The notes beneath the pieces were generated by a model that had not been told where the DNA came from, searched no databases, and saw nothing but the letters and a program-made list of their open reading frames with translations. Below, piece after piece: positions 57,198 to 64,000 of a DNA stretch of 64,000 bases (position 1 is its first letter; every line of letters begins with the position of its first letter). The translations under genes and the position numbers were made by a program. This stretch comes from Neolentinus lepideus HHB14362 ss-1 (taxonomy: Eukaryota > Basidiomycota > Agaricomycetes > Gloeophyllales > Gloeophyllaceae). The stretch is taken from positions 454,795 through 518,794 of the forward strand of contig KV425555.1 in the NCBI GenBank assembly GCA_001632425.1, written 5' to 3'.

Positions 57198-57867
57198 AGC
57201 GCACACCTGCATCCCTGACTTGCTCCACCGGGTGGGATCACACCTCACCCCCTGCCCAAACCATGTCAACAAGACATAAATCTCCCATTTAATCTAAGTT
57301 CGCGAGGCCAACAAGATTCGTGGAGGAATAAGCCAAGTAGAGAACGAGCCAGTTCAGAGCACCAAGTGCTGTGCAGTGCGTGTATGTCAGTCATGATGTG
57401 GCTGCAGTCACCTAAGGGTGGTTGGATTCAGGGAAAACCGGAACCCTTTTACTGACAACGCAACTCGCCGCCACAGTTAGCGTCTATCCTGCAGTTGGCC
57501 TCGATGTTGGGACAAGGTTGAGCAGCGCGAGTCGAGCCAAGTTGAAGCTATTTCGAACTGCACGCACTGATACTGAGCACGTGGAGGCCATGTGGCGCGC
57601 GCCACCCGTTTTCTCTTTTCACGTGCTTCCCCTTCTTGCTCGTCGACGCTAGGCTCGTGACCACCTCCCTTTCACTCTCTGTCCAGTGGTTGGGTATAGG
57701 CCGATTTAGTTGAGTCGCTAAACGACGCGTTTGTGGCTTCACCCTGAACCTCGTGCCCGGCTCCCGCATTCAAGTTCGTGGTGCCACATCTTGCCACATT
57801 CCCGGTCATGTGTCTGCAGTTATCTATCACGTGATTTTCACCGGCTTTGTCAGCCCGAGCCTCCCCG
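57198..57867. other. Intergenic, no gene seen
   Basis: A short palindrome GGCGCGCGCC near 57596; only short frames otherwise. Confidence 0.4.
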
Positions 57868-58022
57868 GCCTTGAAAAAATTGTCAGACATTTCCGTACCC
57901 CATTATAATTGAAAATTGATCTAAATGGATTTAAATGGACTTTTACCCTCATCTTGATCCATTTCATTCATCTTTCCCCTAATAATCGATTATAACGGGG
58001 CACGGAAATTTCCGACAAAGGC
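57868..58022. mobile_element. Inverted-repeat element (MITE-like)
   Basis: Imperfect terminal repeats: left ATTTCCGTACCCCATTATAA (about 57889-57908) and, from the right end reverse complemented, ATTTCCGTGCCCCGTTATAA (about 57987-58006), extended outward by GCCTT...GTC(A/G)GA on both sides. Total about 155 bp, AT-rich core, no coding capacity. Target duplication not clear. Confidence 0.6.
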
Positions 58023-58141
58023 TCTAAAATCTAGACTCGCTCCGCTGGCCGTAGTTCGTTTAGACAGCTCGCGCCCGAGTGTTTGTACTGGTTTGCGTAG
58101 TGTAAACAGTGACCTCGTCACGCTAATTTGCCCCTTCTCTT

Positions 58142-58350
58142 ATGCCTCCGCCAGTGTCTATAGAGTTGCAACGGCGCATTATTGTATGGTATTATGAGTA
58201 ACATCTCGATGTTCCAGAGATTGTTTGACTCTAGTCTCTCCGGCCATTGCAAGGCAACAATCCACAATATCTTGAGGCTCCACGAGGATTATAGCGACAT
58301 TGTACACCCTTTCACCCAATCTGCAGGACGCAAAAGGGCTTTAGAGCTTT
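58142..58350 (+). pseudogene. Tc1/mariner-type transposase relic
   Basis: Begins ATG CCT CCG CCA and reads VSIELQRRIIVWYYE followed by a stop; the DVPEIV block comes next and, in another frame, TIHNILRLHEDY and HPFTQSAGRKRAL. This order is the N-terminal helix-turn-helix part of basidiomycete Tc1/mariner-like transposases. Only this part remains; no DDE catalytic region was found. Confidence 0.6.
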
Positions 58351-58815
58351 GCCCTGGACGGTAAGCATTATTACCGCATTATCAGCTCACCGACGATTCG
58401 AATGATATGCATAAAGCATAGCAATAGAGAACACAAAAGGTCCGGTTGGATGCATCACTGTTTGTGAAGTACAAACTAGTACAAATACTCGGGCGCGAGA
58501 CGCGGCTGTCTAAACGAATATGCAAAGCACTGCGCTGGCACCGCCACTACCGCGCTAAGTTCCCTTTTGTGGCCGTCCCTTTCCATCCCTTGTGGATCGA
58601 ACAATCATGTTTAGTACTAGCCGCCGCTGTTACATTTGATCCTTGCGTTCTAATTTCTTCATGCTGCTTCCTAATACTGAAACATGCATTGTTCACGCCG
58701 CTTCCTGATAATCTAGCCCCACAGGGCCACATGTGGCGTCGATCCCGCTGTTATAAGAGAGCAAAGTGCATTGGCTGACCAGACCCTCGTCTTCGAACGC
58801 TACGAAACCTGGATC
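58351..58815. other. Upstream region of the chimeric kinase gene
   Basis: No gene; one 110-codon plus frame at 58446 has no motif and is taken as chance. Confidence 0.4.
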
Positions 58816-60848
58816 ATGCCTCATCCCGCAGTCATAGCGAAGCTTACCGACAACTCCCTCCGGAAAGTCTACGGCCAGAATTTTGATGCCGTGCTTTTGA
58901 ACGAGCAAATCCGCATTGTGTCGCAGGCAGTCGAAAGCGTCGAGGGACAGGCTGAAGACGCTATAGCTTCAATCACATCTGGCGAAGCGGGGTATGCTCT
59001 AGCTGAGAAAATTAGTCGTGAGTGCTGTTCTACTTTCGATATGTCGACTGTAGGTCTAACGAATGTCAACCACAGGTCTGACTGTCCTCTATGAAGTTGA
59101 CAGGACACAGTTCGAGCAAGTAGTGACGGATCTGACATATGAAGGCACTGTAGACAACGACATTTCGACACTTCCCAAGATCGTCATCCATCACCTTGTG
59201 AACATGCTGCAATTTGTATGCATTGTCTTTTCTTTCATCGAAGACTAAATAATTCTGCGATAGACGATCGATTATACACCTGTCTGGTTAGGTCGCTCGG
59301 ATACAGCTTCACGCACTCTGAATCCTTTCCGAGTCCAGTGCGAAAATGCACTACGGAGGCTTAGCGACAAGCACCGGATAATCCCCTCTGTTATGTTAGC
59401 TCAAGGCACACAGCAGTTGAACCAAATTGCGTTCTCAACCGTTGGCAGCTATGCGCATGTTGTCAAGTCCGAGTCGGAGTGGCTTGGACAACATGTTACC
59501 GAGAAAGTCTTCAAAGCTGCGAATGAGGAAGAGCAGAAAGAGAAGCAGAAAAAGGTATGTCCAACATTAGAGCGGGATTATCTCGATGAGCCCGGTGCTC
59601 TGCTCGAATCAGAACTGTTCTGGCGGCGGCACCAGAAGTGGCTCGAACAGTGCGGTTACATGCTCAGGCCTAGGTATCACGACAATTGGTGTCCATCATG
59701 GGAGGGAACAGAAAAGAAGTGGTACAGATGTGAAGATGGCATACACCCATGGGTACGCACGTCAGTTCGAACCGTTCTGACCGTATGGTTGATGCCCAAC
59801 AGCGGGTGGGTGTCCTCGACGCGACTCGTATCTCCGACGGCTCACTTGTAGCTCTCAAGCAAGTGCTCAAGTCTAGGCATCCATACGAGGCCGAGATAGG
59901 CTCCTTCTTCTCATCGGAAGCTCTCGTCTCCGACCCTAAGAATTACTGTATTCCCCTCCTGGAGGTGCTCCAGGTCCCAGATGACGAGGACCTGACCTTA
60001 CTTGTCATGCCTTTTCTACGCGAATACGATTCTCCTCATTTTGACACCGTTGGTGAAGTTGTCTCGTTCTTCAGCCAAATATTTGAGGTTCAGTATTTTC
60101 CTACCTTGTTATGAACCCATCTGAGACCATATTAGGGCCTACAATTTATGCATGCTCATCATGTTGCACATCGGTACGTTACACTTATTTCATTTTCGTA
60201 TTAGTATTTATTACCTGTCGACTCAGGGACTGCGATGGACGCAATATCATGATGGACGGCGGGCATCTATACCCTAAAGGCTTTCATCCATCTGACGGAG
60301 ATATGAAACCCGACATGAGTGGCATGGCCGAGCACTACACCCGAACCCAGCGCCCAGTCAAGTATTATCTCGTGGATTTTGGCATATCGCGTCGTTACAA
60401 GGCTGAGGACCTCCCCATTCGTGAACCACAGATCTGGGGCGGTGATAGGACTGTTCCGGAGTTCCGAAAGTCGGACGAGCCGGTAGATCCTTTTCCAACT
60501 GATGTCTACTACCTGGGCAACATGATACGGAAGGACTTTCTCAATGTCAGTATCTCTTACCTCAACCACCTCTTTGTGCTCATAAATTTGTAGAGGAAAT
60601 CTGGCTTCGAGTTCATGGAGCCTCTGGTCGCGGACATGGTCGAGGACGATCCTTCCAAACGACCTACCATGAATGAAGTGGTATCACGCTTTGAGGGTAT
60701 CCGAAAATCCCTCAGCAGCTGGAAGCTGCGCTCTCGAGTTGGCCACCAGGATGAGCTTGGCTTTATTGAAGCGTACCGATCTGTTGCGCACTGGAAGCGA
60801 CGTTTTGGATATGCTGCTCGGCAGACTCCGGCTGTGCCTCTCCCGTGA
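58816..60848 (+). CDS. Chimeric kinase: TKL N-terminal part fused in frame to an AgaK-like kinase
   Basis: Predicted 575-aa protein from exons 58816-59017, 59076-59215, 59264-59752, 59803-60087, 60136-60173, 60227-60545, 60594-60848. Residues 1-211 match the first three exons of kinases A and D: helical region (IRIVSQAVESVEGQAEDAI), LTVLYEVDRTQFEQVVTDL, NPFRVQCENALRRLSDKHR and the N-lobe to the beta-3 lysine (HVTEKVF). At 59554 kinase D has its donor; here GTATGT is present but the frame runs straight on into ESELFWRRHQKWLEQCGYML, the AgaK N-terminus, whose own ATG is missing. The complete AgaK kinase follows (DATRISDGSLVALKQV, VAHR+DCDGRNIMMD, LVDFGISRRY, RQTPAVPLP). The last four exons have the family lengths 285, 38, 319, 255. 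Skipping 59555-59752 would also keep frame. No stop or frameshift. Confidence 0.87.
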
Positions 60849-61634
60849 AAATACGGTGGATGCCGTTTCGCTCGTCAACAATTTCCCGGCTTTGCTGTCT
60901 GCTGTCGACACTGTTGTCTACTCCACCGCTCGTTAACTGATTTCTGTCTTCTCATCGCATATCTACGTAGTGACTGCGCGTGGCGCCGTATACTTCGGTT
61001 GTAATATGCGCATACTACCTGTACTAAGCAGCAATGAACACCCTGATTCAATATATCGCAGCGGTGACTAAACTTTTCCCTCTGCTCCGTCCCAACCGTT
61101 GTTCAACTTTGCACGAGCTTGCATCCAGTGTGGAGCGCGATCTCTGAGATGTGTCATTCGGCTGGAATTGGCGTTGAGGAGGGTGTTCGCCGGCACTGAG
61201 GCCTTCGGGTGTGCTCTGACAATCTATTGTTCCAGGTTTGACAGAAGAAGGTGCTATAGCCGGAAACTCGCAGTATGTGACATTAATATTACGACTTTGT
61301 TTGACAGTGTGGACGATACGCAGGTCCATGTCTTGATAAATTCTGATGCGCTCGCCGTGAGGACCAAGTATACTGGTGGCAGTTGGGCCGATACGTTGTC
61401 TGTCTTACCGCACCAAAATATAGAACATTATACTTGGCCCGTTAGCGACTCACTCCCCTACGTGGTTTACACCCGTGGTTACGAAAATGTTCTGTGTCCA
61501 TCCCAGCCCACCACATGGCCGCTGCTCATTTTCTTGAAGGCTGTTTATCAGTTTCCAAAGGGGAGAACCGACTACCGAGAGAGAGAACAATGCCATTGAG
61601 TACCGAACCTCACAGCAGAACAAGAACTATCGAA
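60849..61634 (+). other. Region between the chimera and kinase J, one long unsupported frame
   Basis: A 166-codon plus frame at 61099-61599 has no ATG at its 5' end and no recognised domain (contains KYTGGSWADTLSVLPHQN). It may be chance or an exon of an unknown gene convergent with kinase J. Confidence 0.3.
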
Positions 61635-63841
61635 TTAGGTAGTCAACATGGCCTGAAGAGCCTGCCGAGCGTCGTCGCTCGTCATCCTCTGCTGTGGATC
61701 CTGCGGCCAGCATTTCTCCACCAAGGACCAGACCTGCTCGGGAATGACATTTCCAGGTGGACGCGAAGGTCGCTCACCATTTCGCACCCGCTTCTTCACC
61801 ACTGCGTTGTCCATAGGTCCAATCTCACTCCACGGATCTAACAGGGTGTACATCTGCGCAACGACAACTGAGAGATGGCAACCAAGAAAGTAGGTAGGGC
61901 GAACCTCGAGGCAGAGACATGCAAAGGCATACATGTCGATGGCTGGTGTTACTCGCGCCCGCATTTCTTTGTAGAGCACGGATTCGTCTTCAAAGATCTC
62001 TGGTGCCATCCAACGAGTGGTACCGATGTGCGCCCTCTCATGACTCACAGTAGTAGAATTGGCGATCGTGCTTATGCCAAAGTCAGTTAGGCGTGGCTCA
62101 AAACCGTCGTCCACGACAACGTTGGCCTATAGTGCAATCGGTTAGGCAGTCCTATCATCATATCAACGGATATGTATACCAGCCTAAGATCCTTATGTAC
62201 CAGTTGATACTTATGATTATGCAGATAGCATAGAGCATCTGCAATGCGAGCAAGCTTGTACAAAGTCAATATGTGCCTGAAGGAATAAACCTATAGGTTG
62301 CTTACGAGACTGATGCGATCGACGACCTCATTGTTGCGAGTTTTTGCCTTCAAGTAGTTCCGGAGATTTCCGTGCTGACACCAGGCCGAGATCATGCCCG
62401 GCTTGTTCGGAGAGAGGCCGTCAAATTTCTCACAGATCCCGATGAGAGGAAGAATGTTCGGGTGTTGAAGCTGCTGCCATAACATCGCTTCACGATGAAA
62501 TGTCTGAAGAAGAGTCAGCTGCCACGAAGATACAACGCATCTTCACATATACCTTCAAGCCTTGTCGCTTTTCCTCATCATTATCAGAATCGTTTCCGTA
62601 AATAATCTTCACTGCCACCTTTGTCCCTCCGAGTTCGCCTCTGAAGACCGAACCGTGGCCTCCGTTGACAAATTCCATGGAGAGACGGACTTTGAGGTCT
62701 GTGACGTACATACAAGGAGGAAGCAATCCCGCCTTGTAACTCACTCTTCTCAGAATCTTTTCGCACTCAGTGGCAGAAAGGCCTTCGGTGGCACGGCAGT
62801 CATTACTTGCCTGACAGGAGAGCAGACGTTAGGTGTGTGGACGGATTTCATCAGTATGATAACGTACTCGTTGCAGCATGTCCAAAGCAATCTCTATGAT
62901 AACATCGGGCATGTCTAGCAGTGACTTCACTAGATCTTTCCGCAGGAGTAGCGACTTTACGCCAAGCCTGAACTTTGTGTCATCAATTCCTGCAGAGCGC
63001 GCTGTGTCTTGAAATGGGGTTCAATATAACAGTGTAAGCATATACCGTCACAATGGATGCACGCTGATGACATTGTACTACCGACTCACCAATGATAGCA
63101 AGGCTCAACTTCGTCTCAGCTTCTCCTTGGATGTTTTGTCGAAGCCAATCCATTATATTCTCATTCCAGAGTGTTTCGTATAGTTTGAGCTGCCGTTCCG
63201 GCATAGTATCGAGACTGCTATCACTGTTGGGGCTCAAGACTTCCACGCTACTGCTGGAAGAAGCTATGGCAGTGACACTACAGCATGAACGCCGCACTCG
63301 TCTTCAGAATGATTCGGGTGGCACTCACAACTATCGGAAGAGCCAGAGGGTCGTGGCGATTCGATGATCCGGTCATACATACTCTCCCTAGATCGCTTGG
63401 GGTTTACAGATGACATGAGCGCGGCCTAAACAACAGAGGCGCTCGCTTACTTGGGCCGACGTATAAAATTTCCGAGCCAACTTTCGAAGGGACCAAAGGT
63501 CGGGAATCGCTTTACATGAGCCTTTCCACGTCACTGTATTTTCCTTCAGTTCATTCCGCAGCCTAATCAGTCTGATCATTGTGTTAGGTAGAGGTTTGGA
63601 AAGATTGGCGGAACACTTACGATCCGTATAGACCGTTCAAGGTCAATCTATCTGTGGCCGACATATCCTTGTGACAATATGCCCAGTCGCAATAAGCCAA
63701 GCGCACAATAGTGTCCGACCCTTCCAAAAGCGACTTCGCTAGCGGGCCCTTTGCTTTTCGGGAGGAGACAAATACTTCTCCCGCTGGCAAGTGTCCCGAG
63801 ATTCTGGTATGCAGCAGTGAGCCCTGTGATGTGGCAGACAT
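61635..63841 (-). CDS. TKL-like protein kinase J
   Basis: Predicted TKL-group kinase, about 567 aa. Minus-strand exons: 63841-63621, 63571-63451, 63425-63383, 63296-63090, 63007-62868, 62810-62553, 62503-62306, 62254-62180, 62126-61905, 61853-61635. Exons 3 and 4 are the least certain: the donor GTATGT at 63382 and acceptor GAG at 63297 were chosen because they are the only pair of normal length that keeps frame. The N-terminal part resembles kinase C (LIRLRNELKENTVTWKGSCKAIPDLW, in pieces). The kinase domain has GGHGSVFRGELGG, VAVK, HPNILPLIG, LVHKDLRL+ANVVVD, LTDFGISTI, GTTRWMAPEIFED, DMYAFACLCLE and PSRPPGNVIPEQVWSLVEKCW. Catalytic residues are present, with HKD in place of HRD as in C. 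Confidence 0.87.
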
Positions 63842-64000
63842 GACGGGCAGGAATTAAGGCAATTGTTCTGAATGGATCGAGCTTCCCAATAGATATAGTC
63901 CGCAACGATTACCAAGCGTCGTCGATGCTGAACACGAGGTGCCGACTTGAAGAGTGATTATTTTCATCGTGAGAATAGGGACTAGCTCGATACTGATGTT
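63842..64000. promoter_or_regulatory. Upstream region of kinase J to the window edge
   Basis: 159 bases 5' of the kinase J start codon; no clear element. Confidence 0.3.

Noticed and set aside
61099..61599. 166-codon plus frame
   Set aside because: No ATG at its start, no domain and no partner exons; kept only as a region note, not called as a gene.
63265..63350. Alternative 32- and 51-base introns in kinase J
   Set aside because: The 51-base version breaks the frame and the 32-base version is too short for a fungal intron; an 86-base intron with a GTATGT donor keeps frame and was preferred.
1..64000. CRISPR arrays, bacterial operons, ribosome-binding sites
   Set aside because: The window is eukaryotic: spliced genes throughout, no spaced short repeats of CRISPR type.

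Overview
The window is a piece of a filamentous basidiomycete genome, most likely an agaricomycete and probably a polypore-like wood-decay fungus. This rests on short introns of about 45-60 bp in nearly every gene, GC-rich coding exons, basidiomycete-type proteins (GPI-like aspartic protease,  GH18 chitinase, MYND and Zn2Cys6 proteins) and above all a dense expansion of two kinase families typical of agaricomycetes. The species assignment is inference. All gene models below were spliced by eye from GT-AG (once GC-AG) junctions and frame continuity.

Left part (1-19 kb), ordinary genome: the 5' end of a Zn2Cys6 transcription factor (-) at the left edge; about 6.5 kb without a convincing gene but with decayed open frames and local repeats; a secreted A1 aspartic protease (7225-9363 +); a small acidic unknown protein (10208-10790 +); a GH18 chitinase (12551-11134 -) with a remnant copy of its own 3' end beside it; a MYND zinc-finger protein (14015-14937 +); and the 40S ribosome-assembly factor TSR1 (15629-18538 +).

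Central and right part (19.9-64 kb), kinase cluster: six TKL-like loci (A 21596-19921 -, B 23807-26072 +, C 36256-34060 -, D 38379-40018 +, E 41037-42668 + broken, J 63841-61635 -) and four loci of a second family with an HRDC catalytic loop, called AgaK-like here (F1 23444-22107 -, F2 36578-37891 +, F3 51595-50251 -, F4 57197-55891 - broken), plus a chimera of both families (58816-60848 +). F1+A and F2+D are the same two-gene cassette: an AgaK-like gene followed about 0.5 kb downstream, on the same strand, by a TKL gene. In the chimera the first exons of a TKL gene run in frame into an AgaK-like gene that has lost its own start codon.

Inside the cluster lies a large inverted duplication (about 27.6-34.0 kb against 42.7-49.3 kb). 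Each arm carries a divergent pair, prefoldin subunit 4 and sphingosine-1-phosphate lyase (DPL1), with a TKL kinase at the inner end. Decay is reciprocal: the left arm keeps the kinase and prefoldin but has a dead DPL1; the right arm keeps prefoldin and DPL1 but has a frameshifted kinase. A 515-bp Mutator-like miniature element with a perfect 12-bp terminal repeat and a 10-bp target duplication sits in the left-arm intergenic region only. Other mobile debris is a PIF/Harbinger-like MITE, an inverted-repeat element and a Tc1/mariner-type transposase relic. No tRNA, rRNA or CRISPR was seen.
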